A DNA stretch of 64,000 nucleotides, from the NCBI RefSeq assembly GCF_028745505.1, contig NZ_JAQZZL010000002.1, positions 1,488,001-1,552,000 on the forward strand. Reading direction: 5' to 3'. The translations under genes and the position numbers were made by a program. How positions within the stretch are numbered: the first letter of the stretch is position 1; the number at the start of each line of letters is the position of its first letter. This document shows, piece by piece, positions 34,278 through 44,662 of the stretch. Under the pieces are notes generated by a model, which did not search any database, was not told the origin of the DNA, and was given only the letters and a program-made list of their open reading frames with translations. The stretch is from Lentisphaera marina (lineage in GTDB: Bacteria; Verrucomicrobiota; Lentisphaeria; Lentisphaerales; Lentisphaeraceae).

Positions 34278-37200
34278 ATGAAAATTTTTGCCAGCAACCG
34301 ATTGGAAACACTGGCTGCGCGACTAGCCGACTCACTAGTTTATGAAAAAAGCTCACCAGATCAACTCTTTTCAAAAGCCAATGATTTAGTCATCATCCAA
34401 AGTCGTGGCATGGCTAAATGGGTGGACTTACAAATTGCTGACAAAAACAACATTGCAACGCGCATTGATTACCCCTTCATTCGAACTTTCATCTCCCGAA
34501 TCCTAGTTAAATGCGGCTACTCCCCTAAAGAAGATATTTGGGATCGCGAATCTCTAACGTGGAGAATTTTCAATACCCTACCCCAAGTTGAAGAAAGATT
34601 CACCGTTATCAATGACTACGTGAAGAAGAACAACTCACTGCGCTACCAATTGGCAGAGCAACTCTCTTCTCTCATAGATGAATACATGATTTACCGTCAG
34701 GATTGGTTAAATGCTTGGGAGAAGGGTTTCAATGCTAAGCAAAACTTCAAAGAACTCGGCAGTTCTAATGAAGAATGGCAGAAGTACCTTTGGCAAATTC
34801 TCTGCAAGGATGAACAAAACTCCTTTCAAAACGCCCTGAATAATTTCTTTGAGTCAGATTTCCAATCTCTCCCCGACTTAGAACTGCCTCATAAAATTTC
34901 TATCTTTGGCATCACCAATATGCCACCAGTCTTTATCACGTTCTTTGAAAAGCTCTCCGAAAATCACCAAGTCACACTCTACCACTTCAATCCTTGCCAG
35001 GAGTATTGGGGCGATGTTAAAAAAGACCAATTCTCCGGCATCCCCATTGAAAATAATCCTTCCCTGGGATTAAAAGACTCGATATTTTTCCGTGAAGAAG
35101 AAAATCAGGTCCCTGACCTCCCTCATTCCCTGCTAAAATCCATGGGACTGCTGGGACGCGATTTCCTCAACTTACTTATTGAAAACACCAACTTTGATTC
35201 GCTAGAAGACTACACAGAAACTTCTTCAGATAAACTTCTTCATCGTATCCAGAATGGCATTCTAAATATGAGTTTCGAATTTGAGTCAAAACTCGCAGTC
35301 GATAAAAGCATTAGCATTAACGCATGCCATTCCCCTCGGAGAGAGCTTGAGGTTCTCCATGATTATTTAGTCGAAGTTTTGGAGAGTGATCCAGAACTAC
35401 GTCCTCAAGATATTGTTGTCATGGCTCCCAACATCCAGGATTATGCCCCCCACATCTCCGGAGTCTTTTCACACCCAGATGATAACCCCATAGAATTTTC
35501 CATTTCTGACCAACAAGTCAGTAGCAGACCCCTCGTCACAAGTTTCCTCAAAGTTCTAAAGCTTCATAAAACACGCTTAACAGCCAATAATATCTTGGAG
35601 ATCATTGAATGTCCGGAATTTTTAGAGGCCTTTAATTTGGAGATTGATGCGATTGGAACCATCCGAACTTGGTTGGAAGAAACCCGTATACGCTGGGCTA
35701 AAGATGAAAAACAAAGAAAGGAATGGGGATTACCTGAATTTGAACAGAACTCCTGGAAGTTTGGCTTAGATCGCCTCCTCTCTGGCTATGCTTTTGATGA
35801 TACTCTGATCTATGAAAATTCACTTGTCTACCCCGTAGCAGGCGATGGGCTACTACTCGGAAAATTCAAATCCGCAGTCGACGCACTTTTTAAAATTCAC
35901 AGCACTCTGGAAAAGGAAAAGTTAAACCTCTTAAATTGGTCTGCCTTTTTCGCAAAATCACTAGAAGAATGCTTCATCAAAAGCCCTGATAGCCAAAATG
36001 AGTACTATATCATTTTGCAAAGCCTGCAAAAAATGACTGAGCATTCTGAGTTCCTAGATCCAGATAAAGTATTCGAAGCGGATGTCGCCATCAAGGCACT
36101 TGAGACCTCGCTTCAGGAGCAAAATAGTTCACATGGATTTATTTCCAGAGGAATAACTTTCTGTTCACTTCTGCCCATGCGTAGCATCCCCGTAAAAGTC
36201 ATCTGCATGATTGGCCTCAACGAAGGCGCCTACCCACGCCATCGCCAACGCACGGGCTTTGACCTCATGAGTCGTCATTGGCGACAAGGCGATCGTACCA
36301 TGAACCTAGATGATCGCTACCTCTTTCTCGAGAGTCTGATTTCTGCTAGGGACAAATTTTATTTATCCTACATAGGGAAAAGCAACAAGGATAATGAAGA
36401 AATTCCGCCCTCGGTTATCCTCGCGGAATTCATTGATTATTTAAACAAAATCACCTCAGATTTTAAAGTTCAAAAACACAAGCTCAATGTTTTCAATCCC
36501 CATTATTTTTATGATCAAAGTGAAGTCAAATCATTCTCACGCTTACATTATCAAGCGGCCCAAAGCCTAGCTCACCAAAAAGATCAAAGTGATTTTGAGT
36601 TTTGCCCTGATCAACTTGAGCTCCCCAAAGGTATTCGCGATTCCGAGGGTTACATAAATATTCAACTCAATGACCTAGCGAATTTCTTTAAGAGCCCCGC
36701 AAAAACTTTCCTTAAAAACCAATTGGGAACCGCTCTCTGGAAAGAAGAAATTAGCGAGTTAGCTGAAACTGAAGCTTTCGAACAAGTCGATAGCCTTGAA
36801 AAATGGAAGCTGAAAGATCAAATCCTGACAAACATCCTCACTTCACAGCTTCCCGAAGAAGAATTAGAGAACCATATCCGTGCACAGGTCTTAGCCGATG
36901 GTCTATTACCCTATGCCGATAGAGGTGAAGAGTGTTTTAATGAAGTCTACAGCAAATCAAATGACTTAGCTCAAAAGATCCTGCCTTTCATTGAAGAACA
37001 CGAAGAGGATCAAGTAAATTTTACTTTGAAATTCACCTCCCCCGACAAGCTTAAGCTCCACTGTTCCATATCACAAATTTATAGCTCCAACTACCTGAGC
37101 TACCACTGTGGGGCCGATAAGCAAAAACATTACATGAGTAAACTCATTAGCTACTTAGCCTTAATTCAGAAAAGACCCGAACTTCACCTGAAATTCTGTA

Positions 37201-37550
37201 ATGAAGAACATGTGCATGACTTATCGCCCTCAACTCAAAGTTCAAAAGCTTTAGAAGAAATTCTAGCTTTGTATTTAGAGGGTTTGCGGAAACCCTTGAA
37301 CTTCTTTCCTGAATGTTACCAGGAATACTTTGAGAAAAGACAGCAAACGCCACCCGCTGACCATGACACAGCCATGCAGGCTGCCGCCGACAAGTGGCCA
37401 CACGACACTTATAATAACCCCTTTGCCGATAGTACTAAAGCTGAAAATAAAGTCTGCTTTGGCAAAGATTTCCCCCATGATTCAGCTTCAGCTACATTCG
37501 AGGCTGTTTACAATATTGTTGAGAGTCTGAAAACCAAGGAAGTGGAATAA
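34278..37550 (+). CDS. recC: exodeoxyribonuclease V subunit gamma (RecC)
   Basis: The 1090-aa Chi-recognition/scaffold subunit of RecBCD. N-terminal SNRLETLAARLADSL, QSRGMAKWVDLQIADKNNIA and PLVTSFLKVL blocks are typical RecC; the middle has FCSLLPMRSIPVKVICMIGLNEGAYPR and DDRYLFLESLISARDKFYLSYIG, and the C-terminal inactive nuclease-like part ends near HDTYNNPFADSTKA. A strong AGGAGG ribosome site precedes the ATG. The stop overlaps the recB ATG by one base. It is transcribed as recC-recB-recD, opposite to the AbiE pair. Confidence 0.94.
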   Translation: MKIFASNRLETLAARLADSLVYEKSSPDQLFSKANDLVIIQSRGMAKWVDLQIADKNNIATRIDYPFIRTFISRILVKCGYSPKEDIWDRESLTWRIFNTLPQVEERFTVINDYVKKNNSLRYQLAEQLSSLIDEYMIYRQDWLNAWEKGFNAKQNFKELGSSNEEWQKYLWQILCKDEQNSFQNALNNFFESDFQSLPDLELPHKISIFGITNMPPVFITFFEKLSENHQVTLYHFNPCQEYWGDVKKDQFSGIPIENNPSLGLKDSIFFREEENQVPDLPHSLLKSMGLLGRDFLNLLIENTNFDSLEDYTETSSDKLLHRIQNGILNMSFEFESKLAVDKSISINACHSPRRELEVLHDYLVEVLESDPELRPQDIVVMAPNIQDYAPHISGVFSHPDDNPIEFSISDQQVSSRPLVTSFLKVLKLHKTRLTANNILEIIECPEFLEAFNLEIDAIGTIRTWLEETRIRWAKDEKQRKEWGLPEFEQNSWKFGLDRLLSGYAFDDTLIYENSLVYPVAGDGLLLGKFKSAVDALFKIHSTLEKEKLNLLNWSAFFAKSLEECFIKSPDSQNEYYIILQSLQKMTEHSEFLDPDKVFEADVAIKALETSLQEQNSSHGFISRGITFCSLLPMRSIPVKVICMIGLNEGAYPRHRQRTGFDLMSRHWRQGDRTMNLDDRYLFLESLISARDKFYLSYIGKSNKDNEEIPPSVILAEFIDYLNKITSDFKVQKHKLNVFNPHYFYDQSEVKSFSRLHYQAAQSLAHQKDQSDFEFCPDQLELPKGIRDSEGYINIQLNDLANFFKSPAKTFLKNQLGTALWKEEISELAETEAFEQVDSLEKWKLKDQILTNILTSQLPEEELENHIRAQVLADGLLPYADRGEECFNEVYSKSNDLAQKILPFIEEHEEDQVNFTLKFTSPDKLKLHCSISQIYSSNYLSYHCGADKQKHYMSKLISYLALIQKRPELHLKFCNEEHVHDLSPSTQSSKALEEILALYLEGLRKPLNFFPECYQEYFEKRQQTPPADHDTAMQAAADKWPHDTYNNPFADSTKAENKVCFGKDFPHDSASATFEAVYNIVESLKTKEVE

Positions 37551-40500
37551 TGCAGGACGAAGGACAAATGAAAGAACTCAACTTAAAAGAAAAGATCAGC
37601 GACTCCGGTATCACCCTCATCGAAGCAAGTGCGGGGACGGGAAAGACCTATTCCATCTCCAATATCTTTCTACATTTCATCCTCAAGGGCAAACAGGTTT
37701 CAGAAATCCTTGTGGTCACTTTTACTGAAGATGCCACCAAAGAACTGCGCGACCGCATTCGCACAAACCTTAGTCAAGCACTCAGTCAACATCACGGATC
37801 TGCAGAAAAAGATGACCCCACTATTTCGAGCATCCTAGATCTCTATACTAGCTCAGACATCAAACATCTCCTTGAACTTGCCTTGGTTAATTTTGATCAG
37901 GCGGCCATCTTTACTATACATAGCTTTTGTAAACGCATGCTCAAGGAAAATGCCTTCGAGAGTCATTCCACCTTTGATATGGAACTCATCCAAGATGACA
38001 AGAAAATCGTTGAGGAGGCCATCCATGATTTCATAAGGACCGAAAGCTATGTTGATCAAGTCTTTAAAGAAAAGGATTATTCACACCTCAAAGACCTGAC
38101 GAAGTATATTCAACTCATCCCTCCGGCCTCCATAAACCGAGATCAAGCATTAGCTAAAGCTGCCCAACTCAATAAACTCGATAGTCGCAGCAATGATTTA
38201 AACAGAGACATCATCACCTACCTAGCTCCATTAAAGAATCTGCAAAGCCAATTAATTAATCAAACGAAGTCCAATCAATTTCTAGATGAACTCAGCGATT
38301 TAGTGGATGGACTAAAGGGCGTCGATTACAACGCAAAATTAGAGCTCACTATCTCAGGTTTACTGGCTGCATTACCCAAATTCCCTAAAGGCTTTAAAAG
38401 TAAAGTTTCCAAATTCTCTCAATCAGTCATCACTGCGAAAGGCGGACCTGATCATGAGTTTTTCAGAGGCTGCCAAAGCTTGTGTGACTCAGAGCTCGGA
38501 TACAAAGAATTAACTGAAGAGCTCAAACAAATCAACGATGAAAAAAAGCTCATTAAAGAGGAACTCCACCTCTATTCCAAATCGGCATTTGCAGCTTATT
38601 TCCAAGCATCTTTCCAAAAGAAAAAGGACCTACTCAACGTCCTCACTTTTGATGACCTCATCAACAAATTACATGATGAGCTGCAAAACGAGGGGGCGCA
38701 TGGCCCACTGCATCAAATCATCCGCAATAAATTCAAAGTCGCATTAGTAGATGAATTTCAAGATACCGATCCCATTCAGTATAAGATCTTCAAAAGCCTC
38801 TTTGGTGATCCTCAGCACTCACAAAAGCATGCTTTCTACATGATTGGCGACCCCAAGCAGAGTATCTACCGCTTCCGCGGCGCTGATATCTTTGCCTACC
38901 TCAATGCCAAAAATGATGCCGATGAGGCCTACACTTTAAAGGACAACTACCGCTCTGAACAAAGCATGGTCGATGCCGTCAATAGCTTCTTTGATTTCAA
39001 GGGCAAAAACGAGGCCTTTGCCTATGCACCGGAAGACGGAAAAGCGGGTATCACTTTTGAAGTCGTCGGCGCAAAAGCTGACAAGACCCCACTCATCATA
39101 GAAGGCCACAATGAAGCTTTACAACTGCACTGGCTCATCCCCGACGAACTTGACCCAGTGACAGAACAGAAAAAAACAACTATGCGTCCGCTCATGACAA
39201 AGCGCGTCAGTGAGGACATTATAAACCTTCTCAATCTTTCTCAAGATGGCAAGGCCTATTTTGGGCAAGAAGAAAGAGAGCCACTTAAACCCGGCGACAT
39301 CTGTGTGCTTGTCAATATTAACAAGCAAGCCAGAGAAATTAAAAAACTACTTAACAGCGCGGGTATACCTGCGGTCGTCGCAAAATCGGGCAATATCTTT
39401 GATACTGAAGAAGCACAGGCCTTAGAGTGTTTTCTAGATGTCATACTCAATCCAAAAGAATCCACCATCACTCCTTTACTGCTGAGCTGTTTCTTTAATT
39501 TCACCGCTAAAGAACTTAAATCACTTGATGATAAGCAACGCTTTGATTACCTCATCGAATTCAAAGATTACAAAAAAGAATGGGAACGCCACGGTTTTTT
39601 GCGCAGCCTGCAAAAATTTATTGACAAGCATAATCTCTATACCGAGGGAGTGAAAAAAGATCAAGGCGAAAGACACATTGCCAATCTCTTTCAATTACGG
39701 GAAATCCTCCATTCCGAAGAACAAACAAAAGGGCTCGGCCCCGCTGGTCTACTCCGCTTCATCAAAGAAAAAATGCAGTCTAAAGATAAAGATGATGAGC
39801 AGTACCTGCAACGCCTAGAAACAGATGAAGATGCGGTCAAACTCATGACCATCCACAAATCCAAAGGCTTAGAATTCCCCATCGTTTTCTGCCCCTTCAT
39901 GTGGGAGGAAAGCTACATGGAAACATCTGAAAAAGCTTATGGTGAGAAAAAGAAAGCGAATGACTTCGCCTTTCACAAGGAAGATGGTCAGGCAATGCTG
40001 AGCATAGATCCCAGTAGCCCCAAAAGAGAATTAAACAGAAAATTATGGCGCCGTGAAATTCTCGGCGACAAATTGCGCCTGCTCTATGTGGCCATGACTC
40101 GCTCCGCGAATCGCTGCTACCTCTACTGGGGGAATGTAGCGAATCAAAGAAAAACAAAAACGGGCTATTCCTCCAGTAATCAAAGCCCCTCCGTTTTCGA
40201 GTACCTTGTCAATGAAACATTAAAAGGCTCGCACATTGCTCAGCAAAACCCTACTTACCTAAGTCTTGGCGAACGGCGCTCTGCTTGGGAACAAAAGCTA
40301 GCGGGCTCAAACAGCAATATTGGCTTTCAAGAACTGCTCCCTGTAAAAGAATTAAGCAGCTGTCACTACAAGCCTAAAAAACAGCAGGAACTCAAAGAAC
40401 CTCAAGCAATTGAACTGAGTTTCCCCTTGTGGATGGATGGCAGTTATTCAGCGCTTATTCGTAGCCATGCCAAAGTTCAGTTCACTCCTGATCTAGCGCC

Positions 40501-41329
40501 CCTGAATGACGAAGACGAACGCATCAAACCTAGTAATCAAGATGAAAAAGAAAACCCCGAGGGCTTCTTTGCTTTCCCCCGTGGTGCTATGCCGGGAACA
40601 TGCATTCACGAAATCTTTGAACACATCAATTTCCAGAGTGAAGAAAAGTGGGATGAAGTCATCTCAGACAAACTCAAAAAGTATTACCTCCACGGCCCCC
40701 ATCGATCCGATCACGAAGACTTCTTTACTCAACGAATCAATGACTGCAAAGATATGCTGCGCACCGTGCTGGGCACCCAACTTAAAAACTGTGATTTTTC
40801 TCTGAGTGCCGTCCCTTTCAAGCAACGCATGGATGAACTGGAATTTCATTACCCAGTAAAAGATATTAACTTGCACAAACTCCAGGCAATTTTCAGCAAG
40901 CATTACCAAGGAACGGATAAGCAAGACTACGCCCAGGACCTCAGTAATCTGAATTATAATATGGAAGAAGGTTACCTAAATGGTTCCATTGACCTCACTT
41001 TTCAGCATGATGGCAAGTTCTATATCGTCGACTGGAAGAGCAACTACCTGGGATCAAAATCGGAATATTACCATGAAGAAGAACTCAACAAAGCCGTTCG
41101 TGAGCATTTTTATTTTCTTCAGTATCACATCTACTCCCTGGCCTTACACCTCTACCTGGAGTCCAACTTGCAGGACTATGATTATGAAAACCATTTCGGT
41201 GCATGCATCTATGCCTTTGTCCGCGGCTTTAAAGACGGCACTAATTATGGCATGCACTATGATCGCGTCCCCCTTGACTTAATCAATGACCTTAAAGACT
41301 TTATCCTCACAGGAGCTGCCCATGTCTAA
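37550..41329 (+). CDS. recB: exodeoxyribonuclease V subunit beta (RecB)
   Basis: A 1259-aa helicase-nuclease. UvrD-type helicase motifs: Walker A EASAGTGKTYSI (about 26-37), VVTFTEDATKELRDRI, VDEFQDTDPIQYKIF, MIGDPKQSIYRFRGADI, LMTIHKSKGLEFPIVF and LRLLYVAMTRSANRCYLYWG. The C-terminal nuclease has GSIDLTF and FYIVDWKSNYLG, the Asp and DWK catalytic residues of RecB nucleases. ATG 37550 has AGGAAG upstream; a second ATG at 37568 is possible. Confidence 0.96.
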   Translation: MQDEGQMKELNLKEKISDSGITLIEASAGTGKTYSISNIFLHFILKGKQVSEILVVTFTEDATKELRDRIRTNLSQALSQHHGSAEKDDPTISSILDLYTSSDIKHLLELALVNFDQAAIFTIHSFCKRMLKENAFESHSTFDMELIQDDKKIVEEAIHDFIRTESYVDQVFKEKDYSHLKDLTKYIQLIPPASINRDQALAKAAQLNKLDSRSNDLNRDIITYLAPLKNLQSQLINQTKSNQFLDELSDLVDGLKGVDYNAKLELTISGLLAALPKFPKGFKSKVSKFSQSVITAKGGPDHEFFRGCQSLCDSELGYKELTEELKQINDEKKLIKEELHLYSKSAFAAYFQASFQKKKDLLNVLTFDDLINKLHDELQNEGAHGPLHQIIRNKFKVALVDEFQDTDPIQYKIFKSLFGDPQHSQKHAFYMIGDPKQSIYRFRGADIFAYLNAKNDADEAYTLKDNYRSEQSMVDAVNSFFDFKGKNEAFAYAPEDGKAGITFEVVGAKADKTPLIIEGHNEALQLHWLIPDELDPVTEQKKTTMRPLMTKRVSEDIINLLNLSQDGKAYFGQEEREPLKPGDICVLVNINKQAREIKKLLNSAGIPAVVAKSGNIFDTEEAQALECFLDVILNPKESTITPLLLSCFFNFTAKELKSLDDKQRFDYLIEFKDYKKEWERHGFLRSLQKFIDKHNLYTEGVKKDQGERHIANLFQLREILHSEEQTKGLGPAGLLRFIKEKMQSKDKDDEQYLQRLETDEDAVKLMTIHKSKGLEFPIVFCPFMWEESYMETSEKAYGEKKKANDFAFHKEDGQAMLSIDPSSPKRELNRKLWRREILGDKLRLLYVAMTRSANRCYLYWGNVANQRKTKTGYSSSNQSPSVFEYLVNETLKGSHIAQQNPTYLSLGERRSAWEQKLAGSNSNIGFQELLPVKELSSCHYKPKKQQELKEPQAIELSFPLWMDGSYSALIRSHAKVQFTPDLAPLNDEDERIKPSNQDEKENPEGFFAFPRGAMPGTCIHEIFEHINFQSEEKWDEVISDKLKKYYLHGPHRSDHEDFFTQRINDCKDMLRTVLGTQLKNCDFSLSAVPFKQRMDELEFHYPVKDINLHKLQAIFSKHYQGTDKQDYAQDLSNLNYNMEEGYLNGSIDLTFQHDGKFYIVDWKSNYLGSKSEYYHEEELNKAVREHFYFLQYHIYSLALHLYLESNLQDYDYENHFGACIYAFVRGFKDGTNYGMHYDRVPLDLINDLKDFILTGAAHV

Positions 41330-43160
41330 GCTTAAAGAACTCAAAATATTTTCCGATATTGACCGTCATTTTAGTGAGTTCATTTGTGAAAAACAAGCAG
41401 ACCTCAATGAAGAGAACAAAAATCTCCTAGAAGAATTGGCCATTTGTTTAAGCTACTACGCTAATCAACAGCATAGTGTCTTACCCCTGTCGGAAATAAA
41501 ACTTGACTACAGCGATGAGGAAGAAAAGCATCAGGCCAAAGTCCTTTCCTTTCAACTCACTGAGGCAGACCTCAATAAGTTCAATCGGGTCATGGGCACT
41601 GATGCCGATCCCCTACCACTCATTTTAGACCTCGACAATCAATTCCTCTACCTCAACAAGTATTACCGCGCCGAAAAAGCCGTCGCTGATTTTATTAGAG
41701 AAACTGCAGGTCAAACTGAAATAATTTCTTCCGAACTCACTGAGCAAGTCAACAAAGTTTTTGAAAACACCGTAAAAAACACCGGCGCAATTAATTGGCA
41801 GAAAATCGCCGCATTCATGGCCTTGCGCAGCCGCTTTTGCGTCATTTCTGGCGGGCCGGGCACAGGTAAAACCACCACAGTGGGAAAAATCCTTGCCCTG
41901 CTTCTGGAACAAAACCCCTCAACCAATATAGATTTGGTCGCTCCCACGGGCAAAGCCGCCGATCGCCTCGGTGGCTCTATCCGAAACTTTATTAACTCCG
42001 AAGAAAGCAGCGCACTCTTTGATCCGAGTACTCTAGCAAAAATCCCCGACTGCGCCCAAACTATCCACCGTTACCTGGGCTTTAATCCCGGGGGTGGATT
42101 TAAGCACAATACGCAAAATAAAACCGCATCAGATATCTTGCTCATTGATGAAAGCTCTATGGTTCCTCTCATCCTCTTTCGCTCTATTATCGATGCACTG
42201 CAAAGTGATTGTCGCGTCATTCTACTTGGTGATAAAGATCAGCTCGCAGCCGTGGAAACGGGCAATGTCTTAGGCGACCTAACTTCCGGCGAATCCATCA
42301 ATGCTTTTTCTCAGACTTTTAATCAGCAGCTCAATAAGCTAAACAAGCATCTCGATATTGAAGTTGAAGAAGCCCCGAGCCCTCTTCAGGATATCATGGT
42401 CAAACTCGAGCATAGCTTCCGTTTTGACGCCGATTCGGGCATTGGCAATCTCGCAAGAGATGTCAATGACTGCCCCCATCCTCACCCCCTGGAAGACCTC
42501 GGCTACTTTGATCAATATCAGGATATAGAACTCCTCAAGCTTCCTGAAAAAGTTGAAAACCTACTGAAAAACGAATTGTTAAAAGATTTTAATCATTACA
42601 AAAATCTAGTGCAAAAAAGTACTGCAAAGGAAGCCAAACAAATCCTAGAAGCACTCAATAAATTCCGCATTCTTTGCGCTGGGCGCAATGGTTATTTCGG
42701 TTCCGAAAACCTCAATGAAATGATCAGTAAAAAAATCTTTAAGTGCTTGGATGATTCCCTCTATTTGGGACGAGCTATTATGATTACCCGCAATGACTAT
42801 GGCATCAGCCTCTTTAATGGCGATATCGGCGTCATCCTAGAAGATGATGATCAACTACCCAAAGCCTATTTCACCGACGCCGATGGCGAAGTCCGCGCTT
42901 TCCCGCCTTCTGTGCTTCCCGATTACGAAACCGCCTTTGCCATGACCATCCATAAATCTCAGGGATCTGAATATAAAAATGTCTATCTACTCCTATCTGA
43001 CAAATCCGAACGCCTACTCGGCAAAGAACTCATCTACACCGGTATAACACGCGCCAAAGAGAAGGTCACCCTCTACAGCGATCACGCCCCCTTGCTTCAA
43101 GCATGCAAAAAAGTCACTAAACGCCATTCAGGATTAAGTTTAAGAATAGAAAACCAGTAA
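41322..43160 (+). CDS. recD: exodeoxyribonuclease V subunit alpha (RecD)
   Basis: A 612-aa 5'-3' helicase subunit. Walker A ISGGPGTGKTTTVGKI, DLVAPTGKAADRL, LLIDESSMVPLILF, VILLGDKDQLAAVETGNVLGDL and the C-terminal AMTIHKSQGSEYKNV and ELIYTGITRAKEKVTLY are standard RecD motifs. The ATG at 41322 overlaps the recB 3' end by 8 bases and has AGGAG seven bases upstream; the frame start at 41286 lacks such a site. A hairpin follows the stop. Confidence 0.95.
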   Translation: MSKLKELKIFSDIDRHFSEFICEKQADLNEENKNLLEELAICLSYYANQQHSVLPLSEIKLDYSDEEEKHQAKVLSFQLTEADLNKFNRVMGTDADPLPLILDLDNQFLYLNKYYRAEKAVADFIRETAGQTEIISSELTEQVNKVFENTVKNTGAINWQKIAAFMALRSRFCVISGGPGTGKTTTVGKILALLLEQNPSTNIDLVAPTGKAADRLGGSIRNFINSEESSALFDPSTLAKIPDCAQTIHRYLGFNPGGGFKHNTQNKTASDILLIDESSMVPLILFRSIIDALQSDCRVILLGDKDQLAAVETGNVLGDLTSGESINAFSQTFNQQLNKLNKHLDIEVEEAPSPLQDIMVKLEHSFRFDADSGIGNLARDVNDCPHPHPLEDLGYFDQYQDIELLKLPEKVENLLKNELLKDFNHYKNLVQKSTAKEAKQILEALNKFRILCAGRNGYFGSENLNEMISKKIFKCLDDSLYLGRAIMITRNDYGISLFNGDIGVILEDDDQLPKAYFTDADGEVRAFPPSVLPDYETAFAMTIHKSQGSEYKNVYLLLSDKSERLLGKELIYTGITRAKEKVTLYSDHAPLLQACKKVTKRHSGLSLRIENQ

Positions 43161-43164
43161 ACTC

Positions 43165-43183
43165 AGCAGGCGTCCCGCCTGCT
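43165..43183 (+). terminator. hairpin after recD
   Basis: AGCAGGCG, loop TCC, CGCCTGCT: perfect 8-bp GC-rich stem 4 bases after the recD stop. The following T content is modest, so efficiency is uncertain. Confidence 0.65.
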
Positions 43184-43196
43184 TAATTCTTCCTCA

Positions 43197-43216
43197 TTGG
43201 GTACGCCAAGCACCAG
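43197..43216 (+). repeat. 20-bp inverted repeat, left copy
   Basis: TTGGGTACGCCAAGCACCAG; its exact reverse complement occurs at 47880-47899, bracketing the IS30, IS110, tRNA and IS256 segment. Confidence 0.9.
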
Positions 43217-43260
43217 CTTCCATGAGAAGGCATTTACAAGTTACGGTTTGCATTAAAGGC

Positions 43261-44375
43261 TGAATTCGAGTAGTAAGTGCAACACTTCTGTTAGTCACTA
43301 GTATGTAAGATATCGAGTAAAACAAGACTCAGATGTAATCTGTATTAGTGACCAAACTAAACACAGAGGAGACTATCATGTCCTATAAACACCTGAGTCT
43401 TGAAGAAAGACATTACCTTGAGTTAGAGCGAAAGGCAGGCGAATCACTCAATAAAATAGCAAAAAAGCTCAGTCGTTCAACAAGTACGTTATCACGTGAG
43501 ATTAATCGTAATATAGGCCAACGTGGATATCGTAATAAACAGGCTAATGAACTAGCTCAAAGGCGACAAAAAGAGAAAGCGAAAGCAGTTAAGTTAAACG
43601 TTGAGATTAAGACTTATATCAATGAACATCTTGAAATGGATTGGAGCCCTGAACAAATAGTAGGTCGATTAAAAGATGATAAGGCAGTGTCTCTTCATCA
43701 TGAAACCATTTACCAATACATTCTCAAAGACAAGCAGTCTGGAGGCGAATTGTATAAATTGCTTCGACATCAAGGTAAACCTTACCGTAAGCGATATGGT
43801 AACCAACACAGTAGGAATGGCATTCCCAACAGAGTTGATATAGATCAGCGCCCTGAAGCGGCTAATAAAAGAGAACGAGTTGGTGATTGGGAGCTTGATA
43901 CAATCATAGGGAAAGCTCATAAAGGCGCAATAGTAACAATGGATGACCGTAAATCAAAAGTACGATTAGCACTGCCTGTTTCTCAAAAAAAGGCTTCTTT
44001 AGTTAGTGAAGCCATCATTAATTTGTTAAAACCCATTAAAGAACAAGTTCATACCCTAACATTTGATAATGGGAAAGAATTTGCTAAACATGAAAGTATT
44101 TCTGAAATCTTGGAATGTAAAAGCTATTTTGCTAAACCATATCATTCATGGGAGCGAGGGCAGAATGAAAATGCCAATGGTTTGCTACGTCAATATTTCC
44201 CTAAGAATATGCCTCTTGATAAAGTTAATGTTTCAGAGGTTGAAATTGCTGTTCACAAGCTTAATAATAGACCTCGAAAATGCTTGAAGTTTAAAACACC
44301 TTATGAAGTATTTCAGAAACTAACTGGAATTGATTTAACAAAAAAAGTGGGTGTTGCACTTATGAGTTGAATTCA
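43261..44375 (+). mobile_element. IS30-family insertion sequence
   Basis: Imperfect 25-bp inverted repeats: TGAATTCGAGTAGTAAGTGC plus AACAC (43261-43285) and the complement of TGAATTCAACTCATAAGTGC plus AACAC (44351-44375), about 20 of 25 matching. The right repeat overlaps the transposase stop. No convincing target duplication is visible. Confidence 0.85.
43378..44370 (+). CDS. IS30-family transposase
   Basis: A 330-aa DDE transposase: N-terminal HTH (YKHLSLEERHYLELERKAGESLNKIAKKLSRSTSTLSREI), GDWELDTIIGKAHKG (first Asp), LTFDNGKEFAKHE (second Asp), and SWERGQNENANGLLRQYFPK (Glu). This order is diagnostic of IS30. ATG 43378 is preceded by GAGGAG, so the longer frame from 43348 is not used. 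Confidence 0.94.
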   Translation: MSYKHLSLEERHYLELERKAGESLNKIAKKLSRSTSTLSREINRNIGQRGYRNKQANELAQRRQKEKAKAVKLNVEIKTYINEHLEMDWSPEQIVGRLKDDKAVSLHHETIYQYILKDKQSGGELYKLLRHQGKPYRKRYGNQHSRNGIPNRVDIDQRPEAANKRERVGDWELDTIIGKAHKGAIVTMDDRKSKVRLALPVSQKKASLVSEAIINLLKPIKEQVHTLTFDNGKEFAKHESISEILECKSYFAKPYHSWERGQNENANGLLRQYFPKNMPLDKVNVSEVEIAVHKLNNRPRKCLKFKTPYEVFQKLTGIDLTKKVGVALMS

Positions 44376-44662
44376 AGAAGTTATATTTTTCTGAGAATTG
44401 AGAAAACCAGTTTTCAAATGCCATCAAATTGTCTTGCTTCCATTCGCATTCTTTTATGGACTGCCTAGTCCGATGCATGATTGTATCCTATTTGATGCTG
44501 CAATCTTGGCAACGAACTTTCAACAAGGTCTGGCCAACCTATCGTTCAGCTGGTGCTCCGCAGTCATCGCATAAGACATTTGATAAACTCTTTTCTTTTT
44601 AAATTTCTTCCTTAATTGTGATTATAAGAAATATTGGGGAGGTTGGCTGGATTGGTGGATAA
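44376..44662. other. intergenic between IS30 and the IS110 transposase
   Basis: No gene recognised in this stretch of nearly 300 bases. It may include the 3' side of the IS110 element, whose boundaries I cannot define because these elements lack terminal inverted repeats. Confidence 0.4.

Noticed and set aside
44376-44662. Remnant gene between IS30 and IS110
   Set aside because: Short open stretches can be read, but none gives a recognisable protein, so no pseudogene is claimed.
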